From Bacteroidota bacterium (GTDB lineage Bacteria > Bacteroidota > Bacteroidia > Cytophagales > Cyclobacteriaceae), in NCBI GenBank assembly GCA_023417065.1, contig JAEZGH010000019.1, positions 62,001 through 126,000 of the forward strand: a DNA stretch of 64,000 nucleotides, in the 5' to 3' direction. Under the pieces are notes generated by a model. That model did not search any database, was not told where the DNA came from, and saw only the letters and a program-made list of their open reading frames with translations. The position numbers were made by a program, and so were the translations under genes. Below are positions 34,538 through 43,550 of this stretch, piece after piece (the stretch's first letter is position 1; the number at the start of each line of letters is the position of its first letter).

Positions 34538-35033
34538 AGCTGTATAAGGACTTTATTAAGCGATTCAGGGAATGCGCATTGTTTCAGCGACATCTATCAA
34601 ATCCATTAACACGAATGAAACAAGCGAACGGTGCGGCAGTCCGGCTTATTACGTTCTCACCGTGTAGGGCCACGTCAAAGAGGCAATTACTCCCGTAATT
34701 GGGCTTGCAGGGCGTCTAAGATAAGAATGCTTGACTTCGGATGAATTGTTAATAAAGTATTCAAAGGTACGAAAATAATCCCGTAATCAGACAATTTACC
34801 GCTTAAACGATAGGGTATTGATTGAAATACCCGCGCAAAGGCTGAAATTGGAGAATTACAAAGATTCACTTACCTTTGAACCCCTGATTGTGGAAAATTA
34901 GTTCACTGCTTCCGGAATTTCCTGTGTAGTCACTTAAATATCCCCAGGACAGGCATGGTCCCCAAACAGTTGATGGCTAGTATGGCGCTGTGCACAGGAA
35001 AGTGAAGTCACTTCCGGAGTTACATTTTTGTTA
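34538..35033. other. Divergent promoter region with structured helicase leader
   Basis: No gene is seen. A perfect hairpin CAATTAC-TCCC-GTAATTG lies at 34684-34701. Nearer the helicase, TTTCCTGTG (34918-34926) and CACAGGAAA (34993-35001) are exact inverted repeats 66 bases apart. The second copy is followed at once by the short dyad AAGTGA-AG-TCACTT (35000-35013), just before the start codon. This is consistent with a folded 5' untranslated leader. A weak promoter candidate is TTTG at 34875 with a TAGTTCAC element 20 bases on. Confidence 0.5.
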
Positions 35034-36143
35034 ATGACATTTAAGGATTTTAGTCTTTCAGAGGCGATCGTGAAGGCCCTGGAAGAGAAAGGATATCAGA
35101 TACCTACGCCGATTCAGGCAGAAGCAGTTCCCCAGATTTTGAAAGGCAGCGACGTATTAGGGCTTGCGCAGACAGGAACGGGAAAGACTGCCGCTTTTTG
35201 TATTCCGGTGCTGCAACGCCTGAGTAAAAGCCCGGGACGTGGCGTGCGGGCATTGATGCTGACACCAACCCGTGAACTTGCCCTCCAGGTCTTCGAAAAC
35301 CTCCGCTCTTATGGCAAATACCTCCCGATCCGGAGTACAGTCGTCTTTGGTGGCGTTTCGCAGGTTCATCAGGAAAAGGAAATCAGGCGCGGCGTGGACA
35401 TCCTGGTAGCTACCCCGGGTAGATTACTCGATTTGCTCAACCAACGAATTCTTTCTTTGCGAGACCTTCAGATCCTCGTGCTGGATGAAGCAGATCGTAT
35501 GCTGGATATGGGTTTTATCCATGATATCAAAAAACTCCTGAAGCTGATTCCGGCCTCCAGACAGAACGTGTTCTTTTCAGCAACTATGCCCAAAGAAGTC
35601 CAAGGTCTTGCCGATGCTATTCTCAGGGAGCCTGTGCGAATAGCCATCCGGACACCCGAAAGCAAGCCTCGTATCAGTCAGTCGGTGTATTACGTTTCGA
35701 AAGAAATGAAACGTGCCTTGTTGAAACACGTTATCACCGAAAGGGAAATGTCGAATGTGCTGGTTTTTGCAAGGACGAAATACGGCGCCGACAAGATTGC
35801 GAAGGATCTGAACAAGGCGGGAATCACTGCAGAAGCGATTCACGGCAATAAAAGCCAGAACGCGCGGCAAAGGGCGCTTTCCAATTTCAAACGAAATGAA
35901 ACGCGTGTACTTGTCGCGACAGATATCGCCGCAAGAGGAATCGATATCGCAGATCTGCCGTTTGTGATCAATTATGAATTACCACAGTCGGCGGAGACCT
36001 ACACGCATCGCATCGGAAGAACTGGTCGTGCAGGCCAAACCGGCTACGCTTTGTCATTTTGTGATGATACAGAACGAGCCCAGTTAAACAGTATAAATCG
36101 TATCAACAGCAGTCGCCTGATTGTTGAGAAACATCCTTTTTAA
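35034..36143 (+). CDS. DEAD-box ATP-dependent RNA helicase (RhlE-like, minimal core)
   Basis: A 369-aa helicase from the ATG at 35034; a TTG two codons earlier is less likely. All core motifs are present: Q motif PTPIQAEAVP, Walker A AQTGTGKT, PTRELA, DEAD (LDEADRMLDMGF), SAT, ARTKYGADKIA, VATDIAARGIDI and HRIGRTGRAG. The C-terminus stops soon after the second RecA domain, without the basic tail of many RhlE proteins. It unwinds short RNA duplexes in ribosome assembly or mRNA decay, typically needed in the cold. An RRM protein gene follows 227 bases downstream. Confidence 0.96.
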   Translation: MTFKDFSLSEAIVKALEEKGYQIPTPIQAEAVPQILKGSDVLGLAQTGTGKTAAFCIPVLQRLSKSPGRGVRALMLTPTRELALQVFENLRSYGKYLPIRSTVVFGGVSQVHQEKEIRRGVDILVATPGRLLDLLNQRILSLRDLQILVLDEADRMLDMGFIHDIKKLLKLIPASRQNVFFSATMPKEVQGLADAILREPVRIAIRTPESKPRISQSVYYVSKEMKRALLKHVITEREMSNVLVFARTKYGADKIAKDLNKAGITAEAIHGNKSQNARQRALSNFKRNETRVLVATDIAARGIDIADLPFVINYELPQSAETYTHRIGRTGRAGQTGYALSFCDDTERAQLNSINRINSSRLIVEKHPF

Positions 36144-36370
36144 ATGTTGCGAGTGGAACATAGTTATGACAGGCGGGTGGAAGAATACTTTTATTTTCTT
36201 TTTTCATGGAAAATACAAGGTAACTTACTTATCTTGCCTGTGTCAATGCGATACCTTGATACAAAATACAGATCAATAGTTAAATCCTTCCGGTAATCCG
36301 GCATCACGCAACCGTTTATCTACACACCCAAATCCGAACACTTTATTTATTATTTATTTATTTCTTAACA

Positions 36371-36712
36371 ATGAACATTTACGTAGCAAACATTCCCTTT
36401 AAAGCATCAGAAGATGAATTAAGAGAGCTATTTGAACAACACGGTGAGGTGTCTTCAGTGAAGATCATCCTTGATAGAGAAACAAACCGCAGCCGCGGTT
36501 TCGGTTTTATCGAAATGTCAGACAACGACTCAGCGAAGCAGGCAATAAACGAACTGAATGGATATAGTTTCCTTGGTAAGGAACTGGTCGTAAACGAAGC
36601 CAGACCTAAGACTGATTCACCTCGTGGTGGCGGTGGATATGGTGGCAACCGCGGCGGTGGCGGATATGGCAACCGTGGCGGCGGAGACGGTGGTTACAAC
36701 AAGAGATGGTAA
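36371..36712 (+). CDS. RRM-domain RNA-binding protein with glycine-rich tail
   Basis: A 113-aa protein. The N-terminal RNA-recognition motif (1-80) has RNP2 IYVANIPF and RNP1 RGFGFIEM. The C-terminal 33 residues are Gly/Arg/Tyr-rich (GGGGYGGNRGGGGYGNRGG), as in cold-inducible glycine-rich RNA-binding proteins. The preceding 227-base leader is AT-rich and ends in a TTTATTTATTT run, consistent with a cold-regulated untranslated leader, which is inference. Terminated at 36731-36760. Confidence 0.95.
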   Translation: MNIYVANIPFKASEDELRELFEQHGEVSSVKIILDRETNRSRGFGFIEMSDNDSAKQAINELNGYSFLGKELVVNEARPKTDSPRGGGGYGGNRGGGGYGNRGGGDGGYNKRW

Positions 36713-36730
36713 TCCATTAACGCTTAAAAA

Positions 36731-36760
36731 AGAGGCCGCCCAAATTGGGTGGCCTCTTTT
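36731..36760. terminator. Bidirectional intrinsic terminator
   Basis: An 11-bp stem with one G-T pair (36731-36741 with 36747-36757) has Ts on the right and an A-run on the left, so it can end both the RRM gene and the converging DedA gene. Confidence 0.9.
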
Positions 36761-36787
36761 GCTTTGTGCCTCTTCTGCATACCTTAA

Positions 36788-37420
36788 CTACACTTTGGAA
36801 GCGCGCTTCTTCAGCCACACCGTAATAACGGGGATAGCGGTTATAATAATCATTCCGATGACGATAAACTCGAGATAGTTGATCAGGTTAGGGAATGCAC
36901 GCCCCAGCAGGTGACCCGCCAGAACCAGTGAACTGATCCAGATCGTTGTGCCGAGCAGGTTATACATGACAAACTGATGCAGACGGATGCTCGTAACTCC
37001 GGCAAGGATTGTAATGAACGTCCGGATAACCGGAAGGTACTTGCCAAAAATGAACGCAAACATGCCATGACGCAGATAAAACTCTTCTGTCATGTCCATG
37101 TGCTTCTTTTTGAACAGTAGCCCATCTTCACCCCGTCCAAAGTAAAACCGGGCCCACTTGCCACTGTAGTATCCAAGAATTGATCCAGCCATGGAAGCAA
37201 GGACAAGAACGGGGATGAGCATTTGAACGCTTCCGGGTAAATATTCTGTGCCGATGAGAAGACCTGCTGTAAAAAGCAGCGAGTCTCCAGGTAGAAAGAA
37301 ACAGAAGAAGATGCCACTTTCTGCGAACAGGATTGCTACCAGCAGTGCTATACCTCCATAGCGGATAATATTTTCGGGATTAAACAAATCCCAGAACGTA
37401 GGGTCACTCGCTTCTATCAT
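36788..37420 (-). CDS. DedA family membrane protein
   Basis: A 210-aa SNARE-associated/DedA protein of the inner membrane. The diagnostic region is FAESGIFFCFFLPGDSLLFTAG, and the conserved FGKYLPVIRTFITILAGVTSIRLHQF supplies the membrane-embedded charged residues of the family. DedA proteins include flippases for undecaprenyl phosphate and phospholipids; which lipid this one handles is not known. Its start overlaps the antiporter gene's stop by four bases, so the two are coupled. Confidence 0.93.
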   Translation of the reverse strand: MIEASDPTFWDLFNPENIIRYGGIALLVAILFAESGIFFCFFLPGDSLLFTAGLLIGTEYLPGSVQMLIPVLVLASMAGSILGYYSGKWARFYFGRGEDGLLFKKKHMDMTEEFYLRHGMFAFIFGKYLPVIRTFITILAGVTSIRLHQFVMYNLLGTTIWISSLVLAGHLLGRAFPNLINYLEFIVIGMIIITAIPVITVWLKKRASKV

Positions 37421-38880
37421 AATTCACATAAGTTTTTGGATACTAATTCAATGCCGTCCTTATTTTCAGATAAAATCATCAAAATATCATTCTCCTGAAT
37501 CACGGTTCCACCATCAGGCGTGATGAACTTTTTGTCACGCTTGATCATGGCAATCACTGTCGTTGCCGGGAAATGCAGATCAACGATTCTCCTTCCGATC
37601 ATAGTTGAATCGTGATTCACGCGTTTTTCAACAAATTCGGATTTGGCGTCTTCCTGCAGAAGCATTTCCGAAGGTGTTTTATCCTTCAGTTCCTCCGGCA
37701 GGGCTACGTTCAGCCAGCGCGCAATGATTGGCAGGGATGTGCCCTGAATAAGAACTGACGTAAGCGAGATGAAGAACACTATATTGAAGATCATCTGTGC
37801 ACTCTCAACGCCTGCGAGCAGGGGATACGTTGCAAATACGATAGGCACCGCACCACGAAGTCCTACCCACGAAATATACCATTTGCTTTTCAGGTGGACC
37901 TTGAAGAGTGCGAGGCTGAGGAATACGCTCACAGGCCTGGCGACTAATATCATAAACGCCGAAATCAAGAGGCCGATGCCAATAACCGGAACCATCTGAC
38001 TTGGGAATACCAGTAGTCCCAGCGTCAGGAAGAGCCCTATTTGCATGAGCCAGGCCATTCCATCGAAAAATTTGACAATCGTCTTCTTGTGAATCAAATC
38101 CTGGTTACCGAGAAAGACTGCAGATATATACACCGCGAGAAACCCGTTTCCGTTAACGAAGGTTGTGGCGGAGAAAGTGAAATACATCAGTGCAATCGCC
38201 AGCACCGGATATAGGCCGACATAGTCTAGCCTGATCTGATTGATAATCAATTTTCCCAACTTTCCAAAAATGAAACCGGCCATACCACCGATCACCATTT
38301 GCATGAGAAAGATCGGCAGCACGCTTATGAGTCCGGCTTCAGGATTCAATACCAATCCGGTGAATGCTATTGTGAGCACATACGCCATCGGGTCATTACT
38401 ACCGCTTTCCAGTTCTAGTGTAGGGCGGAGGTTGTACTTGAGGGCCAGGCTTTTTGATCTCAGTATGGAGAATACAGCAGCAGCATCGGTGGAGGATACA
38501 ATCGATCCGAGTAAAAGTGATTCGTACAGGGTAAAGTCTGTGACAAAATATACAAATGCACCAACCGTTGTGGCAGTGACGAGAACTCCGAGTGTGGAAA
38601 GCGTTACACCCTGCCAGACAATTGGCTTCACTGCCTTCCAATGCGTGTCCAGTCCTCCGGAGAACAGGATGAAGTTCAGCGCCACCACGCCGATAAACTG
38701 CGCAGAAGTGGGATCGTTGAAATAAATTCCTCCAACACCCTCAGACCCCGCAAGCATGCCGATCGCAACGAAGAATACAAGGGTCGGAACGCCGAACTTG
38801 TAACTCGTCTTTCCCGCTAAAATCGAAATAAACAGCAGAATGGATCCGATTAGCAGAATGTTCTCAGCAGTTATTTTCAT
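37417..38880 (-). CDS. Potassium/proton antiporter (CPA1 family with TrkA-C domain)
   Basis: A 487-aa inner-membrane antiporter. About 12-13 helices include GSIVSSTDAAAVFSIL, the conserved helix-5-type ELESGSNDPMAYVLT (the ND pair), and SWVGLRGAVPIVFATYPL. The C-terminal 80 residues form a TrkA-C/RCK-C regulatory domain (GRRIVDLHFPATTVIAMIKRD), typical of NhaP2/CvrA-type K+/H+ antiporters. With DedA downstream in the same operon it suggests an envelope/ion-homeostasis unit. The promoter region 38881-39065 has an AAGCTT-spaced repeat near 38946-38967 but no clear -33/-7 pair. Confidence 0.92.
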   Translation of the reverse strand: MKITAENILLIGSILLFISILAGKTSYKFGVPTLVFFVAIGMLAGSEGVGGIYFNDPTSAQFIGVVALNFILFSGGLDTHWKAVKPIVWQGVTLSTLGVLVTATTVGAFVYFVTDFTLYESLLLGSIVSSTDAAAVFSILRSKSLALKYNLRPTLELESGSNDPMAYVLTIAFTGLVLNPEAGLISVLPIFLMQMVIGGMAGFIFGKLGKLIINQIRLDYVGLYPVLAIALMYFTFSATTFVNGNGFLAVYISAVFLGNQDLIHKKTIVKFFDGMAWLMQIGLFLTLGLLVFPSQMVPVIGIGLLISAFMILVARPVSVFLSLALFKVHLKSKWYISWVGLRGAVPIVFATYPLLAGVESAQMIFNIVFFISLTSVLIQGTSLPIIARWLNVALPEELKDKTPSEMLLQEDAKSEFVEKRVNHDSTMIGRRIVDLHFPATTVIAMIKRDKKFITPDGGTVIQENDILMILSENKDGIELVSKNLCEL

Positions 38881-39065
38881 TGTACTTGTTGTCGTTGGAA
38901 ATGATTTTGTGAGGAATCAGGCGGTGGCAGAAAGAACGCATTGTTAAGCTTGTGACGTAAAAGCTTCGTCTTTATTGCAATACCTTAGTAGTTGCATGAA
39001 ACAGTGCTGTTCCTTTAATGCCGGCACATGACGCCAGGTGCGTGAACCCAGACTTCTCAGATCAA

Positions 39066-39431
39066 CTACCAGAAATAGTGGAAAGGATAAATTATCTGAA
39101 TGATGGAAAACCTGGCAACCAGGTCTCCGGATGTCATTAAATACGACGTGATGCGCTGCAATGACCTCGTGAGATCCAGGCTTGCGGAGAATCCTTTATC
39201 GAAAGTACCCTTCTCTGATGAGACTCCTCCCAGCGCTTTGGCAGAAACGAAATTGCCAGAAGGGGTGAAGGTGTGAAGTGAAAAGTCAGCCTTAACGACG
39301 TAGAAGCAGGAAGATGGTGTTTCGCCGGAGTGGCTGATCTGACTTCCGCTAACAGAAAACGCGCAAATGAAAACCAAATAGAATGAAGCTAAACAAAGCG
39401 CTGCTATTCTGCTTTTAACCGATCTTTTCAC
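39066..39431 (-). CDS. Hypothetical exported protein, 121 aa
   Basis: A GTG start at 39431 gives an N-terminal signal peptide (AALCLASFYLVFICAFSVSGS). The remainder is a small Ser/Thr-rich mature domain ending in IYPFHYFW. No family is recognised. It lies between the antiporter promoter and the GH88 gene, on its own. Confidence 0.55.
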   Translation of the reverse strand: MKRSVKSRIAALCLASFYLVFICAFSVSGSQISHSGETPSSCFYVVKADFSLHTFTPSGNFVSAKALGGVSSEKGTFDKGFSASLDLTRSLQRITSYLMTSGDLVARFSIIQIIYPFHYFW

Positions 39432-39574
39432 GGCGCAAGGATAACCAGAATTTCCTTAACAAAAAAGCTGATTGCTGTGGTTGCGACACCTCAAATTATT
39501 GAATTTCACAGCGTTTCTTGCGCGCAAGGCGAATCGACCTTAAGTTGCAGAAGCTCACCAATCTTTCGACAACT

Positions 39575-40744
39575 ATGTGCCGACTTCCGATACTTGTTTT
39601 GTTGTTGTTTTCATTCTTTGCCCTGCATGCGCAAAAAGCCTTCGATGTTAAACGCACCTCGGCAATAGTTGAAGAGCAGCTGCGGTATCGCCTAAAAACA
39701 TTTACGGATACGAATACCTTTCCCCGCTCTGTAAAAGACGGTCAGATGGTTGCTGTTCCTTCACGTGACTGGACGAGTGGGTTTTACGCGGGCGTCCTCT
39801 GGCAGATGTACGAGCTCACACGCGATGAAACATGGGCGAGAGCAGCGCGCAAGTGGACCGAATCACTGGAGCGGGAACAATTCAACACCGGGACGCATGA
39901 CCTTGGCTTCATGCTGTATTGTTCCTACGGTAACGGCCTGCGCCTTGCGCCAAGCCGTGCGTACGAGGAAGTGCTGATACAGGGAGCGCGATCGCTGTCC
40001 ACGCGTTTTAGAAAGACAACGGGAACCATGAAGTCGTGGGATCACGGCAACTGGGAATTCCCCGTTATTATCGATAATATGATGAACCTTGAGCTGCTAT
40101 TCTGGGCGACAAAGGTTAGCGGAGACTCTTCCTTTTACAATATAGCCGTAACGCATGCGCTGACTACATTGAAGAATCACTTTCGTTCGGACTACAGTAG
40201 CTACCACGTTGTAGATTACGACACCGTCACGGGGAAAGTCAAACAACGCGTCACTCATCAGGGGCATGCTGATGAGTCGGCATGGGCACGCGGACAGGCA
40301 TGGGCGCTCTACGGATACACGATGACATACCGCGAGACAAAGGACAAGCGCTTTCTCGAACAGGCGATACGCATCGCTGACTTCATGTTGTCGCATCCTA
40401 ACCTGCCGAAAGACAAGGTGCCTTACTGGGACTATAACGCTCCGGGCATTCCCAATGAAGAACGCGATGCATCAGCGGCCGCCATCCTGGCATCCGCACT
40501 TCTTGAACTTCAGCAGTATGTCGATAGCGGAAAGAAGTACAAAGACGCGGCAACCTTTATTCTCGGGAGCCTTGCGAGTCCCGAATATCTGGCAGCGCCT
40601 GGATCCAATCAGGGATTTTTGCTTATGCATAGTACGGGTCACAAGCCCCACAAGTCGGAGATTGATGTGCCGCTGATTTATGCGGATTACTATTTTCTTG
40701 AAGCGCTGATCCGATATAAGAAGCTGCTCCGATCGGAAAAGTGA
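39575..40744 (+). CDS. Glycoside hydrolase family 88 (unsaturated glucuronyl hydrolase)
   Basis: An (alpha/alpha)6-barrel enzyme that releases unsaturated uronic acid from oligosaccharides made by polysaccharide lyases. The start at 39575 (MCRLPILVLLLFSFFALHAQ) gives a clean signal peptide and 389 aa; the frame is open for 19 more codons upstream. Catalytic aspartates correspond to HDLGFMLY and PVIIDNMMNLELLF, flanked by conserved TSGFYAGVLWQMYELT and RGQAWALYGYTMTYRET. Periplasmic. There is no lyase or SusCD next to it; the nearest carbohydrate gene is the GH43 at 43551. Confidence 0.92.
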   Translation: MCRLPILVLLLFSFFALHAQKAFDVKRTSAIVEEQLRYRLKTFTDTNTFPRSVKDGQMVAVPSRDWTSGFYAGVLWQMYELTRDETWARAARKWTESLEREQFNTGTHDLGFMLYCSYGNGLRLAPSRAYEEVLIQGARSLSTRFRKTTGTMKSWDHGNWEFPVIIDNMMNLELLFWATKVSGDSSFYNIAVTHALTTLKNHFRSDYSSYHVVDYDTVTGKVKQRVTHQGHADESAWARGQAWALYGYTMTYRETKDKRFLEQAIRIADFMLSHPNLPKDKVPYWDYNAPGIPNEERDASAAAILASALLELQQYVDSGKKYKDAATFILGSLASPEYLAAPGSNQGFLLMHSTGHKPHKSEIDVPLIYADYYFLEALIRYKKLLRSEK

Positions 40745-40746
40745 TC

Positions 40747-41379
40747 TCAGACCTGTGATGAGGCGTGTGAAAGCGCAACACTGCCAAACATAGCCCTTCG
40801 GATAAGTTCCCACTCGGAGGCAAGGATGCTGTAGTAAATCGAGTCCCGCCTGCGGTTGTTGAACATCAGCATATGGCTTCTGAGCACACCTTCTGCGCGC
40901 GCTCCGATTTTTTCGAGGGCTTTTTTCGCCCGGGTGTTCTTATTATCCGTCTTGATCTCTACACGCACAAATCCGAGTTGTTCAAAGGCGTATCGCAGCA
41001 GGAGAAACTTCGCATGTGTGTTGATACCGCTGCCGATGAATTCCTCTCCCAGCCACGTCCAACCGATCTCAAGTCTTTTGTCGTACGCGGAGATACTGCC
41101 AAAACTCGTGCTTCCGCAAATCCTGCCCGTTGACTTTTCGACAATAGTGAACGGGAACCGGATTCCTGATTGAAGGTCGCGCAATGCAGCACTTACCCAT
41201 TGATTCATTTCTTCGTCAATACTAAGGTCTCTGGTGAAGTAGGTCCAGATATTCTTGTCCTTCGAGATCTTGCGGAAGTCTTCTACGTCTGAAGCTTTCA
41301 GCACACGGAGGATAACCCGCTCTGTTTCCAGAACAAGACTTTCGGGAAACATCTCAGTGAAATTCAAGGTCGCGGACAT
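40747..41379 (-). CDS. GNAT-family N-acetyltransferase (RimJ/RimL-like)
   Basis: A 210-aa acetyl-CoA-dependent acyltransferase. The N-terminal LETERVILRVLKASDVEDF is the RimJ/RimL start. The acetyl-CoA loop is near LGEEFIGSGINTHAKFLLL, followed by LGFVRVEIKTDNKNTRAKKALEKIGA. Substrates may be ribosomal protein N-termini, amino acids or drugs; not determinable. It converges with GH88 (two bases between the stop codons) and lies downstream of the DUF4139 gene on the same strand. Confidence 0.9.
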   Translation of the reverse strand: MSATLNFTEMFPESLVLETERVILRVLKASDVEDFRKISKDKNIWTYFTRDLSIDEEMNQWVSAALRDLQSGIRFPFTIVEKSTGRICGSTSFGSISAYDKRLEIGWTWLGEEFIGSGINTHAKFLLLRYAFEQLGFVRVEIKTDNKNTRAKKALEKIGARAEGVLRSHMLMFNNRRRDSIYYSILASEWELIRRAMFGSVALSHASSQV

Positions 41380-41511
41380 GTGGAGTAATATTTGGAATTC
41401 GGAATGATTGGGTTGTTGAATTCGATGATGACTTTCGCCGTCGAAATTAACAGACTTAGATCAAACTTTCCACGATAATTATGTCTGGCGTCCACGACTT
41501 TTTTGATCGTC

Positions 41512-43401
41512 CTACTCGAGATATACATTCTGCTTCTTTGGATACTTAACCTCATAATTCAGTTTCAGCTCTTTTTGCTGTTGCGCGTCAACATTCAGGC
41601 GCCAGGTTACCTTCCCGGAGCCTTTTTCGAGAACGCCATTTGACAGATCTTCCGGAGTTACTGTGATGTCACTGATTACTGAAATGGGAATCTGATCGAA
41701 GATTGTGATGTTTATAGGTTGAGATTTTTTATTCCGCACCAGGATCTGGAATCCGCGTGTTTCGGATGTGTTGCTGCCGAATGACCGTGACTTCGAGTAT
41801 ACGGTGTTCTTTTCGCGGCCGACGACGATGTTTTTGTCCCTGCCAAGTGAAATATTCAGCGTATCATTCAGGGATTTTGCATTCAGTACAGATCGGCCCA
41901 CAAAGGCATCTTCAAAATAAAGGTTAGCTTCACCCTCAAGCAGATTGTATTGGTCCGAGTTGATGAGCCTGGCGATGAGAAATGCGTCCTTGTCAAGCTT
42001 GGGGACCGCGTAGTATTCGTAGATCGCCTCAATATCCATGTTCTTCAAGTCCACGAGAACCTTTTCGCCATTGGATTTTATCGAATACGGTTCGTTCACT
42101 TCAATTTCGACAGTGGTCTGATTTTCAATCGTTGTTGTAGCAATAGGTAAAGATCCGGTCTTGTCGGCTCTTCGAATCGAAGCTGCGCCCCTGATTCGTA
42201 TGGGATTGCCCGTACCGTAACCCACTACAGCAACTTCAGAAAGGCTTGAAACGTCTGGTTGCAGAACGACGTTGGTTTCGGCCCGAGCTACGGGTATCTC
42301 CTGCGACTGATAACCAATAAACGATACGACGAGAATGGGCATTTGATTTCCTGGCAACGCCAGACTGTAGTTCCCGGACGCATCGGAAACGGTTCCCAGA
42401 GTAGTTCCCTTGACGATTATGTTAACGCCGGGAATCGGATTGCCTTCCGCGTCGACGATGTGCCCATTGACGGAACGGAGGGTCGGATCAAAGCCAGCCC
42501 GCGATCCGTACAGACTTGCCGGATAAGCGGAGGGGTAACTTGCAAACCCGAGATGCCACGGGTTCAGCGTCGGCACGGTGCCTGACTGTGAAGGATCGCC
42601 ATTTGAAAAACGCAGTTTCACATCCTGCCAGTCGATTCCTGTATTCTGATAAACTTCCGCCTTGTAAGTAATGTGCAGGGGCTTTCGGATGGTTTCAACA
42701 CGGATGTCATACTTGGGAAACCATCCGGCGTTCGCAACAAGATAGGTGACCCGAAACTTTGCGGTGGTCGCAGACTTCGTGCTAATCAGTATCTCAATCT
42801 CACTGGTAGGTAAAATGGCTAGGTCATTCAGTTCTTTCAACTGACGCTCAATGTTCTTCTTCGCTTTGGTACGACCTTCGACAACGGAATGGATCCTGAG
42901 CTCCTCGTCCTTGATCTTCTGAACTTCAGATTCGTACAAGTCGATGGCTTGTTTCAGTTGTGTGATCGAGATTCCGCTCGCTCTTCCCGCAAGAGATTTG
43001 TTTGCATTGAGCAGACTTGATTTTTCACCTAAGACGGACAGCCTCGCATTGTCTCGCAAAGTCATTTCTTCGAGACGTACAATAGCCTGATGGAGGCTAT
43101 CGATGCGTTTGTTGCGCTGCAGTGCATTCAGGAAGTTGACTTTGTGGTTAACGGACAGGATCGTAAACGCGCCTTCACCTTTTACCTGAATGCTCTTTTC
43201 TTCAAGATAAGGTGACATACCTTTAATGGTGAGGAGCGTTTTCCCGGAACTGATGGGTGCAGACCCGGCTTCAAACACCTGGGCCCTATTCAGAAATATG
43301 GTTACTTCTTTAATTTCAGTTTTGAGCTCTTTTTCTTTGGTCTGTTGGCTACACGCAGGTATGGATAATACCGCCAAGATCAGGTTTATCAGAAGTTTCA
43401 T
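41512..43401 (-). CDS. DUF4139/DUF4140 (MuiA-type) exported protein with an inserted SusC-like carboxypeptidase domain
   Basis: A 629-aa protein from the ATG at 43401 (MKLLINLILAVLSIPACSQQ), probably a lipoprotein (SIPAC). The N-terminal DUF4140 part (EIKEVTIFLNRAQVFE) is followed by a coiled coil (about 90-200) and the DUF4139 domain (FRVTYLVANAGWFPKYDIRV ... IDWQDVKLRFSNGDPS). Into DUF4139 is inserted a CarbopepD_reg_2 domain (about 311-385) followed by SEVAVVGYGTGNPIRIRG, the sequence that normally leads into a TonB plug. DUF4139 resumes and runs to the C-terminus (DLSNGVLEKGSGKVTWRLNV). The function is unknown. Confidence 0.88.
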   Translation of the reverse strand: MKLLINLILAVLSIPACSQQTKEKELKTEIKEVTIFLNRAQVFEAGSAPISSGKTLLTIKGMSPYLEEKSIQVKGEGAFTILSVNHKVNFLNALQRNKRIDSLHQAIVRLEEMTLRDNARLSVLGEKSSLLNANKSLAGRASGISITQLKQAIDLYESEVQKIKDEELRIHSVVEGRTKAKKNIERQLKELNDLAILPTSEIEILISTKSATTAKFRVTYLVANAGWFPKYDIRVETIRKPLHITYKAEVYQNTGIDWQDVKLRFSNGDPSQSGTVPTLNPWHLGFASYPSAYPASLYGSRAGFDPTLRSVNGHIVDAEGNPIPGVNIIVKGTTLGTVSDASGNYSLALPGNQMPILVVSFIGYQSQEIPVARAETNVVLQPDVSSLSEVAVVGYGTGNPIRIRGAASIRRADKTGSLPIATTTIENQTTVEIEVNEPYSIKSNGEKVLVDLKNMDIEAIYEYYAVPKLDKDAFLIARLINSDQYNLLEGEANLYFEDAFVGRSVLNAKSLNDTLNISLGRDKNIVVGREKNTVYSKSRSFGSNTSETRGFQILVRNKKSQPINITIFDQIPISVISDITVTPEDLSNGVLEKGSGKVTWRLNVDAQQQKELKLNYEVKYPKKQNVYLE

Positions 43402-43550
43402 AGATTTAGATTTTTGAAGGAGATGCACTGGCTGGTGCGATTCCATAATCCAACGCTGCTTTTTTGCGCAGACAGGTTTTAGAGAAATGGTCCTGAGACT
43501 TTACCTACGCCAGACTTTATAATTGTACGAAAAACACTTAAGTTGCATTC

